Assembly: GCA_031769625.1 (NCBI GenBank)
Contig: JAUIMM010000200.1
Span: forward strand, 50,366,001 to 50,430,000
Direction of reading: 5' to 3'
Source of the DNA: Taudactylus pleione
Taxonomy: Eukaryota > Chordata > Amphibia > Anura > Myobatrachidae
DNA length: 64,000 nucleotides
Shown: positions 22,511 through 32,737 of the stretch, one piece after another
Layout of the letters: each line of letters opens with the position of its first letter
Position numbering within the stretch: the stretch's first letter is position 1
Program-made: the position numbers and the translations under genes
The notes under the pieces: generated by a model
Seen by the model: the letters and a program-made list of their open reading frames with translations, nothing else
What the model was told of the DNA's origin: nothing
The model's database searches: none

Positions 22511-23230
22511 CCTGGTGCACACAATCTTGGCAGTCAGAATCCCGATGCCGGAATTTCAAAGTTTGGAAATCCTGATGCATGCAGCTACGTAATTTAACCC
22601 TTCTCCTAACCCTACCCCTAACCCACCTTTCCTGCAGCCTAACCCTAACCCTCCCCTCCCACAGCCTAGCCCTCTCCCCAGCAGCCTAACACCTACCCTC
22701 CTCTCCCACAGCCTAACCCTCCCCCTAGTACCTAACAATTACCCCTAATACTTGATTGGGATCATAGCTGCCGGGATTCTGGCTCCTGTCGGGATTCCTT
22801 TGCTGGTATTCTGATGGCCGACATTCTATGCATTGAGATGCCAACTATATCCTCTTTAAAAATTATACCTCAGATCTGAGCCCTTCTCCCTCATTAAAAA
22901 TCATACCCAGATTTGCCTTATCAAACACACACCTTGCTCATTAGAAATCCTACCACAAATCTGCCTTTACCCTTCTGTTATTGTCTTGTCCTACTTACCT
23001 CAACCGCAACTGCCTTCTTTGTTTCCCCTACACTGCAGTGGAAGCCATTAGTGCAAAGCGGGAAGGCACTTTCCCCATTCAGAATTAGCATGTCCTTCTC
23101 AGGACAAATCGTTCTGCATTTTATATAGGTTATATCTCAAATCTGCCGCCTACCTCATTCATTGAAAATCATGTCCCATATATGAAAACATCCCTCCCCA
23201 CTTAATAAATGAGACCTCAGACCAATGGGA
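22340..23230. repeat. Degenerate ~50-bp tandem repeats, split by MITE
   Basis: Recurring 'attaaaaat', 'atctgagccc' and 'cctcattaaaaatcatacc' patterns before 22500 and after 22850. Confidence 0.5.
22516..22845. mobile_element. MITE-like repeat with ccctaa-rich core
   Basis: Left 'tggtgcacacaatcttggca' and right 'tgatggccgacattctatgc' flank a core of 'ccctaaccctacccctaacc' type. Member of the same family as 20877-21175, in the opposite orientation. It interrupts the degenerate 50-bp repeat. Confidence 0.5.
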
Positions 23231-23724
23231 GCAACCCAGCCATAATACATAATACTAATCCTGCCTTCAGTCCTTCACCATCTCTGCTTGCAGCATTCTG
23301 AACTCTGAATGTTGGATAGCTCCATCCATTAAATCAGTGTGTGGAGACATCCCAGCACTGTGATTGATGGATGGCCAGAGTCATTCACCAATCAGACATA
23401 TAAAAAAGCAATTAGGAGCGCAAAGAAAGAGTATTACAGATTAATTTAATAGGGTATAATTACCAGAACATATAATATAAACCTAAAATACTGTTTAAAA
23501 CCACAACGAATGGGCAAAAAATTACCCTTATGAAATAAATAAGAGGGAAATGTATATTGTAAAGTAGGGGTGAGCGGGTTCGGATTTCTGAAATCCGAAC
23601 CCCCCCGAGCCCCCCCGATCCGAGTCCGATCCGAGTCAGGCTCGACTTTTCCCGCCTGACTCGGATCTGAAATCGAGGCAAAACGTCATCATCCCGCCTT
23701 CCGAGTCTCGCGGGTTTTGGATCC

Positions 23725-23775
23725 TATATAAGGTACCCGCGTCGGCGCCATTTTCTCACTCGGCTGTGGACAGTG
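23725..23775 (+). promoter_or_regulatory. hAT core promoter (TATA box)
   Basis: TATATAAG at 23725-23732 is followed about 25 bp later by 'ccattttctcactcgg', a plausible start region. Both are conserved in copy 2 (TATA at 44655-44662 on the minus strand). The start is inferred. Confidence 0.6.
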
Positions 23776-23800
23776 AAGAGGGAGGGTGGGAGTTAGGGCT

Positions 23801-23832
23801 GTGTAGTGTAGTGTAGTGTAGTGTAGTGTAGT
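23801..23832 (+). repeat. (GTGTA)n run in the hAT 5' region
   Basis: Six or so GTGTA units; shorter in copy 2 (44553-44577). Confidence 0.9.
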
Positions 23833-24090
23833 GCTGCTGTTGTCCACTACTTCAAAGTCCATAGGGGCTGGCTGTGTTGTGCTGTGCTGCTGTTGTTAAT
23901 AGGGGCTGTGTCCACTACTTCAAAGTCCATAGGGGCTGGCTGGACTGTGTTGTGCAGTCAGTTCTCCATAGGGGCTGTGTCCACTCCAAAGTCCTGTGCA
24001 GTGTCCCAGACCTAAAGGGGTGCTGTAGTGTTGTCCAGGGGGTGCTCTGTCCATCAGGGGTGCTCCCCCCAAGTGCTAAAAAAATAATAT

Positions 24091-25230
24091 ATTTTCTGTG
24101 TTTGTGAATTGTGTGCGCAGTAGCCGCACGTGCATCAACAAAGTAGTGCCAAGCGTGCGCCTGTGTCATAAGTAAAGGGCCGGCTGGCTTGACCGTTAAA
24201 GGGTGCTGTAACCCCCAAAGTACACTCCAGTCCAAACCAAAAAAAAAATTATTTTCTGTGTTTGTGAATTGTGTGCGCAGTAGCCGCACGTGCATCAACA
24301 AAGTAGTGCCAAGCGTGCGCCTGTGTCATAAGTAAAGGGCCGGCTGGCTTGACCGTTAAGGGTGCTGTAACCCCCGAAAGTACACTCCAGTCCAAACCAA
24401 AAAAAAAATTATTTTCTGTGTTTGTGAATTGTGTGCGCAGTAGCCGCACGTGCATCAACAAAGTAGTGCCAAGCGTGCGCCTGTGTCATAAGTAAAGGGC
24501 CGGCTGGCTTGACCGTTAAGGGTGCTGTAACCCCCGAAAGTACACTCCAGTCCAAACCAAAAAAAAAATTATTTTCTGTGTTTGTGAATTGTGTGCGCAG
24601 TAGCCGCACGTGCATCAACAAAGTAGTGCCAAGCGTGCGCCTGTGTCATAAGTAAAGGGCCGGCTGGCTTGACCGTTAAGGGTGCTGTAACCCCCGAAAG
24701 TACACTCCAGTCCAAACCAAAAAAAAAATTATTTTCTGTGTTTGTGAATTGTGTGCGCAGTAGCCGCACGTGCATCAACAAAGTAGTGCCAAGCGTGCGC
24801 CTGTGTCATAAGTAAAGGGCCGGCTGGCTTGACCGTTAAGGGTGCTGTAACCCCCGAAAGTACACTCCAGTCCAAACCAAAAAAAAAATTATTTTCTGTG
24901 TTTGTGAATTGTGTGCGCAGTAGCCGCACGTGCATCAACAAAGTAGTGCCAAGCGTGCGCCTGTGTCATAAGTAAAGGGCCGGCTGGCTTGACCGTTAAG
25001 GGTGCTGTAACCCCCGAAAGTACACTCCAGTCCAAACCAAAAAAAAAATTATTTTCTGTGTTTGTGAATTGTGTGCGCAGTAGCCGCACGTGCATCAACA
25101 AAGTAGTGCCAAGCGTGCGCCTGTGTCATAAGTAAAGGGCCGGCTGGCTTGACCGTTAAAGGGTGCTGTAACCCCCAAAGTACACTCCAGTCCAAACCAA
25201 AAAAAAAATTATTTTCTGTGTTTAGCCGCA
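24091..25230 (+). repeat. Seven 160-bp tandem repeats in the hAT 5' region
   Basis: Units start at 24091, 24251, 24411, 24571, 24731, 24891 and 25051, with a partial eighth at 25211. They are nearly identical. Units 1 and 7 read 'gttaaagggtg...cccccaaag', while units 2-6 read 'gttaagggtg...cccccgaaag', two compensating one-base changes that keep 160 bp. Copy 2 has only about two diverged units. Open frames on the minus strand at 160-bp spacing are artefacts of the repeat. Confidence 0.97.
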
Positions 25231-25257
25231 CGTATATATCAAATCGATATAACATAA

Positions 25258-28200
25258 ATGGAGGACCAAACTTTCTCCGATAAAAATAAAATAGAGAAAG
25301 ATCAAGAACCACTTCCTCCTAGTGCTGAAGCTGCTGCCACTAGTCATGACATAGACGATAACATGCCATCAACGTCGTCTGCCAAGGCCGATGCCCAATG
25401 TCATAGTAGAGGGCACATACAATCCCAAATGGAAAAGTTCAGGAAAATGACCTTGAAAAAGACATTTAAATCAGCTGAAGAGAAACGTAAACTTGCCAAT
25501 ATGCCATTTACGACACGGAGTGGCAAGGAACGGCTAAGGTCGATCCCTAGTATGTTCATGACTAGTGGTTCAGCTTCACATGACGATGGAAGCCCTCCTC
25601 CCACTAAAAAAATCAAAAGAGTTAAGCTGGCAAAAGCACAGCGAAGAACTGTGCTTTCTAAGAAGATATCACAAATCCCCAAGGAGAGTCCAAGTGTGGT
25701 GGTGGTTGCGATGCCTGACCTTCCCAGCACTGGACGGGAAGAGGTGGCTCTTTCCACCATTTGCACGCCCCCTGCAAGTGCTGAAAGGAGCACCCACAGT
25801 CCACTTGCTGATATGCAAATTGAAGATGTCACTGTTGAAGTACAACAGGATGAGGATACTGGTGTAGCTGGCGCTGAGGAGGAAGTTGGCGAGGAGGATT
25901 CTGATGGTGATGTGGTTTGTTTAAATCAGGCTCCGGGGGAGACAGTTGTTGTCCGTGGGATGAAAAAGCCCATCACGGTCATGCCTGGGCAGAAGACCAA
26001 ACATTCCACCTCTTTGGTCTGGCAATATTTCTATCCAAATCCGGACAACAACTGTCTTGCCATATGTACCATATGTAAAGGTGAAATAAGTAGGGGTAGG
26101 GACGTCAACCACCTAGGAACATCCTCCCTTATACGGCACCTGCAGCGCGTTCATAAAAAGTTACTGTCAAGTTCAGAAACTTTGGCTAAGACCGTAAGCA
26201 GTGCAGGGACACCTAAATCCCGTTGTCCTGTTGTATCCAAGCGCCTGCAAACCACACCGTCAACTCCCTCCTCGTCAATTTCCTCCTTAGTCAGGATCGG
26301 AAGTAGTCCTGCAGGCCATGTCACTGGCATGACTGACTCTCCTATCCGGGATTCCTCTGGAGGATCCTGCATTGCTACGCCTACTGCTGCCGCTGCTGCT
26401 GTTGCTGCTGCTGGGAGTCGTTCATCATCCCAGAGAGGAAGTAGGAACACCACTACTTTTACTAAACAATTGACCCTCCAACAGTCCTTAGCGAGGAGGA
26501 TGAAGTACGACAGCAGCCATCCTGAAGCAAAACGTATAACTGAGGCCTTGACTGCTATGTTGGTGTTAGACGTGCGTCCGGTATCCGCCATTAGTGCAGT
26601 GGGATTTAGACAATTGATGGAGGTAGTGTGTCCCCGGTTCCAAATCCCGTCTAGATTCCACTTCACTAGGCAGGCGATACCGAGACTGTACAGAAACGTC
26701 AGAAAAAGTGTCCTCAGTGTCCTGAAAAATGCCGTTGTACACAATGTCCACTTAACCACGGACATGTGGACAAGTGGAACAGGGCAGACTAAGGACTATA
26801 TGACTGTGACAGCCCACTGGGTAGATGTATCACCTTACGCAGCAACAGCAGCAGCGTCACCAGTAGCAGCATCTCAGAAACGCCAGCTCGTTACAAGGCA
26901 GGCTACCCTGTGTATCACCGGTTTCAGTAAGAGGCACACCGCCGACAACCTCTTAGAGAAACTGAGGGAAATCATCGCCCAGTGGCTTACCCCACTTAGA
27001 CTCTCCTGGGGATTTGTGATATCTGACAACGCCACCAATATTGTGCGGGCATTACATCTGGGCAAATTCCAGCACGTCCCATGTTTTGCTCACACAATAA
27101 ACTTGGTGGTGCAGAATTTTCTGAAAAGCGACAGGGGCGTGCAGGAGACGCTTTGGGTGGCCCGAAAAATTTCTGCCCACTTTCGCCATTCAGCGACTGC
27201 GTGCCGAAGACTGGAGCGCCAGCAAACACTCTTGAACCTGCCCCGCCATCACAAGAAGCAAGAGGTTGTGATGCGGTGGAACTCAACCCTCTATATGCTT
27301 CAGAGGATGGAGGAGCAGCAAAAGGCCATACAAGCCTATACATCCACCTATGACATAGGCAAAGGAGGGGGTATGCACCTGACTCAAGCGCAGTGGAGAA
27401 TGATTTCCGTGTTGTGCAAGGTTCTCCAGCCCTTCGAACTTGCCACACGTGAAGTCAGTTCAGACACAGCCAGCTTGAGTCAGGTCATTCCCCTCATCAG
27501 GCTTTTGCAGAAGCAGCTGGAGAAAGTGAAGGAGGAGCTAAGACGGAGCGATTCCGCTCGGCATGTGGGACTTGTGGATGAAGCCCTTCATTCGCTTTGC
27601 CAGGATTCCAGGGTGGTCAATCTGTTGAAATCAGACCACTACATTTTGGCCACCGTGCTTGATCCTAGGTTTAAAGCCTATGTGGTGTCTCTCTTTCCGG
27701 CCGACACAAGCCTGCAGAGGTGCAAAGACCTGCTGGTGAACACACTGTCAGCTGAAGCGGAACGTGACACGTCAACGGCTCCTTCTTCATTTTCTCCCGC
27801 AACTGGGGCTGCCAGGAAAAAACTTAGGTATCCTAAGCAACCCGCTGGCGGTGATGCAGGGCAGGCAGGACCAAGTTTGGACATCTGGTCCGGACTGAAG
27901 GACCTGGCAACAATTTCTGACATGTCTACTGTCACTGCATATGATACTGTCACCATTGACAGAATGGTGGAGGATTACATCGGTGACAGCATCCAAGTAG
28001 GCATGTCAGACAGTCCATACCTGTACTGGCAGGAAAAAGAGGCAATTTGGAGGCCCCTGTACAAGCTGGCTCTATTTTACCTGAGTTGCCCCCCCTCCAG
28101 TGTGTACTCCGAAAGAGTGTTTAGTGCAGCCGGGAACCTTGTCAGCGAAAGGCGTAGGAGGTTGCTTCCACAGAATGTGGAGAAGATGATGTTCATCAAA

Positions 28201-28371
28201 ATGAATTATCAGCTCTTCCAGGGAGACCAGCCTCCAGAAGGTACAGAGGGACCTGTGGTGGTGGATTCAAGTGGGGACGAGTTAATACTTTGTGAGGATG
28301 AGGATGTACACACTGAAGAGGGTGAGGAATCGGTGGATGAGGAGGATGAGGATGACATCTTGCCTCCGTAG
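25258..28371 (+). CDS. hAT transposase with BED zinc finger (ZBED-like), intact
   Basis: 1037 residues, uninterrupted, in a single frame. Residues 1-240 are polar and acidic, probably disordered, with basic clusters (e.g. 'PPPTKKIKRVKLAKAQRR') that may act as nuclear localisation signals. A BED-type zinc finger spans ~250-300 ('LVWQYF', 'CTICKG' cysteines ~270/273, 'HLQRVH' histidines ~293/298) and should bind the element ends. The RNase-H-like hAT core follows: 'LTTDMWTS' (Asp ~502), 'VISDNATNIV' (Asp ~590), 'CFAHTINLVV' and 'VVMRWNSTLYML'. The C-terminal dimerisation domain ('SVYSERVFSAAGNLVSERRR', residues ~950-985) is complete, followed by an acidic tail. The ATG at 25258 follows the repeat array directly. 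Transposition is cut-and-paste with 8-bp duplications, as seen around the element. Being an intact ORF in an element with intact ends argues for a transposase rather than a domesticated ZBED gene. Confidence 0.95.
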   Translation: MEDQTFSDKNKIEKDQEPLPPSAEAAATSHDIDDNMPSTSSAKADAQCHSRGHIQSQMEKFRKMTLKKTFKSAEEKRKLANMPFTTRSGKERLRSIPSMFMTSGSASHDDGSPPPTKKIKRVKLAKAQRRTVLSKKISQIPKESPSVVVVAMPDLPSTGREEVALSTICTPPASAERSTHSPLADMQIEDVTVEVQQDEDTGVAGAEEEVGEEDSDGDVVCLNQAPGETVVVRGMKKPITVMPGQKTKHSTSLVWQYFYPNPDNNCLAICTICKGEISRGRDVNHLGTSSLIRHLQRVHKKLLSSSETLAKTVSSAGTPKSRCPVVSKRLQTTPSTPSSSISSLVRIGSSPAGHVTGMTDSPIRDSSGGSCIATPTAAAAAVAAAGSRSSSQRGSRNTTTFTKQLTLQQSLARRMKYDSSHPEAKRITEALTAMLVLDVRPVSAISAVGFRQLMEVVCPRFQIPSRFHFTRQAIPRLYRNVRKSVLSVLKNAVVHNVHLTTDMWTSGTGQTKDYMTVTAHWVDVSPYAATAAASPVAASQKRQLVTRQATLCITGFSKRHTADNLLEKLREIIAQWLTPLRLSWGFVISDNATNIVRALHLGKFQHVPCFAHTINLVVQNFLKSDRGVQETLWVARKISAHFRHSATACRRLERQQTLLNLPRHHKKQEVVMRWNSTLYMLQRMEEQQKAIQAYTSTYDIGKGGGMHLTQAQWRMISVLCKVLQPFELATREVSSDTASLSQVIPLIRLLQKQLEKVKEELRRSDSARHVGLVDEALHSLCQDSRVVNLLKSDHYILATVLDPRFKAYVVSLFPADTSLQRCKDLLVNTLSAEAERDTSTAPSSFSPATGAARKKLRYPKQPAGGDAGQAGPSLDIWSGLKDLATISDMSTVTAYDTVTIDRMVEDYIGDSIQVGMSDSPYLYWQEKEAIWRPLYKLALFYLSCPPSSVYSERVFSAAGNLVSERRRRLLPQNVEKMMFIKMNYQLFQGDQPPEGTEGPVVVDSSGDELILCEDEDVHTEEGEESVDEEDEDDILPP

Positions 28372-29006
28372 AGCCAGTTTGTGCAGGGACACATTAATTG
28401 CCAGCTTGTTTTGTGGGGGCCCAAACGAACCAATCATTTCAGCCACAGTTGTGTGGCAGACCCTGGCGCTGAAATGATTGATTTGTTAAAGTGTGCATGT
28501 CCTGTTTATACAACATAAGGGTGGGTGGGAGGGCCCAAGGACAATTCCATCTTGCACTTCTTTTTTTTCTTTGCATTATGTACAGTTTGGGGCCTAGTTT
28601 TTCTAACTGCCATCCTGTCTGCCACTGCAGTGTCACTCCTAGATGAGTCACGTGTTTGTGCCGCCCACTCGTGTCGCTTAGCATAGTCATCCAGCTACCT
28701 CGGTGCAACCTTTTGGACATGAAAACACTATTGTGAGGTGTGAGGTGTTCAGAATAGACTGGAAATGAGTGGAAATTAAGGTTATTGAGGTTAATAATAG
28801 CATAGGAGCAGAGAAACCAACAAATTCTGTGATTTTAGCTGTTTTTATGCTTTTTAAAAAAAAAATACAGATCCAAAACACAAAACCCAGAACCCAAAAC
28901 ACGGAAGGGTGGTTTTGGCAAAACCAATCCAGATCCAAAACACGAAGAAAGATCCAGATCCAAAACCAAAACACAAAACACGAAAAGTGGCCGGTGCACA
29001 CCCCTA

Positions 29007-29545
29007 TTGTAAAGGAGAATATCCTTCCATATAGTGCAAATATCAAGTCCACCAAAGTTTTTAAGGATTCGGAGTGATTAGCACATCCGCTTCGGTGTGG
29101 AACATGGATAAATATAACAAAATAAATAGATGCCCTTGTTAGCCCAAATGCAGATGTAATATTCAACCTCACTTCCGTGAGTGCACCTCTCCACCGCGAT
29201 ACGTCTTGATCACCAGTACTAATCCAGCGGGACTAACACGTCATCGTCCGGTATGTAGAGGGTATGCACGTCTTGTGCTGATGATCAGAGACCGTGTCTT
29301 TGCATCCAGAAAGTCCCAGTTATTGTAGCGTTTACCACTGGAGGGCTTTAGCAGTAGTGGACCAGCCTGCAGATAAATCCTTAACACGTTTCTCCATTGT
29401 AATGTTTTAACGGTTTCATCAGAAAGTAATTCACCAATCAGCATTTATTCTAACAGCACAGCTGCAGGAATGGTATGTGCATGTAACTGGCAGCTGGGAG
29501 ACCAACATAAGGTTATGCTCAGCAAGCCTCATGGGTTGAAGGAGT
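29007..29545. other. Penelope remnant flank; no gene
   Basis: Continuation of the old pseudo-LTR to about 29446, then unassigned sequence. No coding region. Confidence 0.4.
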
Positions 29546-29860
29546 GACTGTTGATGTGAGAGAGGGATGAGGTCCATTCGGAGTGTCAAACGAGAAGGAG
29601 AAAAGTTTAATGGTAGCAGGGTTGGAAAGATCATCAATCGGAATGTTAAAGTCTCCCAGGATGAGGAGTGGGAGGTCAGAGGAGGGAAAGGGGAGAGCCA
29701 GATAGAGAGGTTATCAAGAAACTATCGGACAAGGGGGACAATAAATGGTGGAAATGTGAAGTTGCATAGGAAAGAAAAGGAGGATCAAGTGGGCCTCAAA
29801 AGAGGAAATGGAGAGAGATGGTTCTGAGGTAATTACAGAAAAGGTGCAATTGGAGGATTA
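29545..29860 (-). pseudogene. LINE endonuclease-domain fragment (L2/CR1-like)
   Basis: On the minus strand the sequence reads 'SFEAHLILLFFPMQLHISTI', 'YCPP', then after two stop codons 'SSDLPLLILGDFNIPIDD' and 'LSNPATIKLFSF'. This matches the GDFN region of the apurinic-type endonuclease of L2/CR1-type non-LTR retrotransposons, which nicks the target to prime reverse transcription. Stops near 29719-29724 and loss of frame after 'LFSF' show decay. No RT fragment lies nearby; both ends are lost. Confidence 0.75.
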
Positions 29861-29889
29861 GAGCCTCAACACCACAACAATGACAGTGT

Positions 29890-31246
29890 CTAGGGGGTAT
29901 ATTTACTAAAGGTCAATTTTTGAGTTGATTTTTATGTCAAATTAAAATGACTGAAATCGACTTTCTAATGCACTGCCAAAATTGCTTATTAACTAATATT
30001 CGAATGTGATTTTGATTTTAAAATCGAATTCGATGTGAGTCGGTTTTGGCAGGTGTGAATGCAAATGAAACCTAAAAATCAGAACTGAACATATCTAAAA
30101 AAACATGCAGAGATCACTATGAGCTGTGCATGCTTCTTAGGATTAAAAGTATAAAAATCTAAATCCATATCCAGCCCTGGACCTTTTAGCCTGTTCTTGT
30201 CATGGAAAATTGAGGTGGAGACCGGCATGGGAGACCGGAGACTGGAGACCGGCATGGGGTTCACTTTATTTTCCTTTAACCAGCACCAGGCTGAACCAGC
30301 CAAGGTGGTAATGCCACAGCAGGAGTTAATGCAGAATAGTTTCCTCCTGCCAAAGCATTAAACCAGCCCCTAATTGGTCAGCCCAGGGCAGGTAATCCTC
30401 AGAAAGTGTCCCCCCCCCAAAAAAAAATGGGGTCCCCCTCCCAAGCATTAACCAGGTCTGGACTGAAAGCCCGCGCTTCTTCCCAGCATCCCTGGTCGTG
30501 GTAGATGCAGGGGTAATGGGTTAAATGAAGCAGTAATACTGTTTTCACAGTGGAACTACAGGTAGCAGCAAGCCTGCTCTTTGTCACTTGTAGAACTACA
30601 AGTGCTAACAGACCGGTGGCACTTGTGCTCCCACTGTGAAAAAAATATTACACAAACCACAGTACACATACACACACTGAATATTGTAAATCTTTATTAA
30701 ACATTCCAATACTGGTCAGCCCAGTGGCAATCCTTGGAAAGAGGGGACACAACCCCTCCTTCAAAAAAAGGGTTCACTCCTCCCAAGCATTAACCAGCCC
30801 TGGATTGAAAGTCTAGGGCTCTTCTCTGCATCCCTGGTGGTGGTGGATGCAGGGATAATAAGTTAAATGAAGAAGTAATATTGTTTTTCACAGTGGAACT
30901 ACAGGTACCAGCAAGCCTGCCTTTGGTCAGTGGCACCTGTACCTCCACAGTGTACCTCCACAGTGAAAAAAAAAATGAAACAAACCACAGTACACACACA
31001 CACTGAATATTGTAAATCTTTATTACACATTCACTCACCTGCACTCACACTACATACGTACCTACTTCCTGAAGGGGGTCGGTGCTCTTCTCCAAGTAGA
31101 AGTCCTAGGTCTTGGTAAAATAAAAAAACATACAAGACCCCACGGACATGCAGCGGTCAGTGCCCACTGCCACCCAAAATGACTTAAGGTAATTCGCGGT
31201 CACCTCCATTCACTATAACGGAGAAGCCATTTCCATGAATGTGGCC
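29890..31246. repeat. Non-coding repeat with two ~340-bp imperfect tandem units
   Basis: 'gggggtatatttactaaagg' near 29894 resembles the left end of a frog MITE, but no right end was found. Between about 30365-30710 and 30715-31050 two related units share 'cccaagcattaacc', 'ttcacagtggaactacaggt', 'accacagtacaca' and 'tgaatattgtaaatctttat'. They differ by many substitutions. No coding content. Confidence 0.65.
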
Positions 31247-31408
31247 CAGTGGCGGATCAAGATTTTTATTCTAAGGTCACAAATTAATAATGACTCCTCC
31301 CCTCTGCATTCATTATTCCTCCCACTTACAGTTCTGCCCCTCCCATTTTCAACAAATATTGAAAAAACTAAAAAAACAGAATATTTATTAACAGGAAATA
31401 AATCATAA
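31247..31408 (-). mobile_element. Probable terminus of the ZMYM1-type hAT element
   Basis: 'cagtggcggatcaag' at 31247 is a typical hAT end. With the Penelope insertion removed, 31247-31408 joins 39398 onward, just past the stop of the hAT gene read on the minus strand. It would thus be that element's 3' end. I did not find the opposite terminus. Confidence 0.5.
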
Positions 31409-31421
31409 TAAATAAAAATTA

Positions 31422-32737
31422 ACAACTAATACTAATAGAACAATGAAGCGCAATCAAATATTTATTGATAAAAATTGTATGATGATAAAAATATCAAAAT
31501 GGGAAAAAAATACCTCCCCTAAACAAATGCTAACTTTGAATCAAAAGATGGATATTGATTAGACAAAAAATAAATGTTTTTAAAAATATGACAACTGAAC
31601 TTATTTAATATATAAAATTCAGACACAAGAAAGATCAAAATATTGAGTCCAAAAAATCTGGGATTATTGAGGTAAGATATTTTATAATATCTTCAGATGC
31701 GGATAATGAATAGACCAGAATATCCGAAGTATAAACACCTTAGATAGTTTGTTGCAATGAACTGTAAGATAGCGAATATCTGTGAATTGTCTCAATGTAG
31801 CCAGCTCTTATTAGCGCTATCTTTGCTTCAGTCCCATAATAAATCAATACATATATATTATAAGCATAATCCTCCAGGAAGATAGGATACTGCACAATCA
31901 GTCCATGTAGAAAAGGTACTGTTTATCAACACGTGGTGCACTCACGTTTGTAACGGATACCGGGTTTTCCTCTTTCTGTTATCCGGAGGTATGTATACTT
32001 GTATTTTTTGTAGCAGTGATAGCCGATGAAAGTGTCAGGTGGACTGAACCTGCATAAGTGCCAGGTCTAACTCCTCTATCCTCCGGAGGCCTGCACACCT
32101 GTAGTCTCCACAGCTGCAATGTATCAGACACCTGTATGTCTGTATTCTCCGCAGCGGCAATACGGAAGTCGGGTTGAATGAGCCGGCACAGCAACATACA
32201 GTGTGATCACACGGGCAGTATATAGCTTACTGCTGTCTATCCTTCTACGCGTTTCTCCGCCTGTATAGAGATCAGCGGCTTCATCAGGAAGTGAATAGAT
32301 GTGTGGCTCCAAATTTCCCATGTTTAAATAGTACCTCAATTGCCATCAGCTGCATATAATTAATTAAGAGTTACAGATGTCAATCAACACCCTTAGATTT
32401 ATCTTGCACGGAGTTTGTACATTTGCCAAACTTTAATATAGTAGTATTAATGTTAAATCATTGTTTAACATAATCTCATATAGATATATCAATACTAACT
32501 AATTGCAAAAATACATAAACATAAAAATAAAAATTAAAAATATATACAATTGACACCAATAAATTTATATATAAAAGAAATATAGCCATAAAATTTAATA
32601 ATTAATAAATAGCTCAAAAATATAACCTAAACAATAAAATATGCATATACACCTAAATATAAACAATTAAATAAATAATTAGATAAATGAATAAATACAT
32701 AACTAACCCTTCCTAATTATATGCTATTTAATTAACA
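31422..32737 (-). repeat. Inverted pseudo-LTR segment
   Basis: Reverse complement of the element's 3' region, including the AT-rich stretch with 'agcatataattaagaagg' that otherwise occurs only once, at 37950. It contains a hammerhead-like motif at 32237-32298. Confidence 0.92.
32237..32298 (-). ncRNA. Hammerhead ribozyme-like motif (inverted segment)
   Basis: Same layout on the minus strand. The core CTGATGA and GAAA are intact, and stem I 3' strand gaaggatag still pairs through a G-U. Confidence 0.6.

Larger units (their letters stand above)
23565..29006 (+). mobile_element. Full-length hAT element, copy 1 (putatively autonomous)
   Basis: 5442 bp with perfect 8-bp ends TAGGGGTG/CACCCCTA and an exact 8-bp target duplication ttgtaaag (23557-23564 and 29007-29014). 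The 5' part has a subterminal palindrome (23577-23602), a TATA box, a (GTGTA)n run and seven 160-bp tandem repeats. Then comes the 1037-residue transposase ORF. The 3' part has many 'ccaaaac' motifs. Copy 2 lies inverted at 40191-44822. Intact ends, TSD and ORF make recent activity plausible. Confidence 0.95.
23406..29446 (-). mobile_element. Old Penelope-like pseudo-LTR remnant, split by a hAT element
   Basis: On the minus strand 29371-29428 reads CTGATGA, a potential stem (ccgtt with aatgg), then GAAACGTGT: the hammerhead-like core typical of Penelope pseudo-LTRs. The sequence continues through 29015 and, across the hAT insertion, into 23406-23556, where 'ggagcgcaa' resembles the end of such pseudo-LTRs. 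Only flanks of the hAT belong to this feature. No coding part remains. Confidence 0.5.

Noticed and set aside
24091..25230. CRISPR-like or coding tandem array
   Set aside because: 160-bp units without unique spacers inside a hAT element in a vertebrate-type genome; the repeated minus-strand frames are artefacts.
26996..27448. Minus-strand open frames within the hAT ORFs (also 41705-42157 on plus)
   Set aside because: Antisense shadows conserved only because the two transposase copies are conserved.
25258..28371. Domesticated host ZBED gene
   Set aside because: It lies within intact hAT termini and TSD with a nearly identical second copy, so a transposon gene is the simpler reading.
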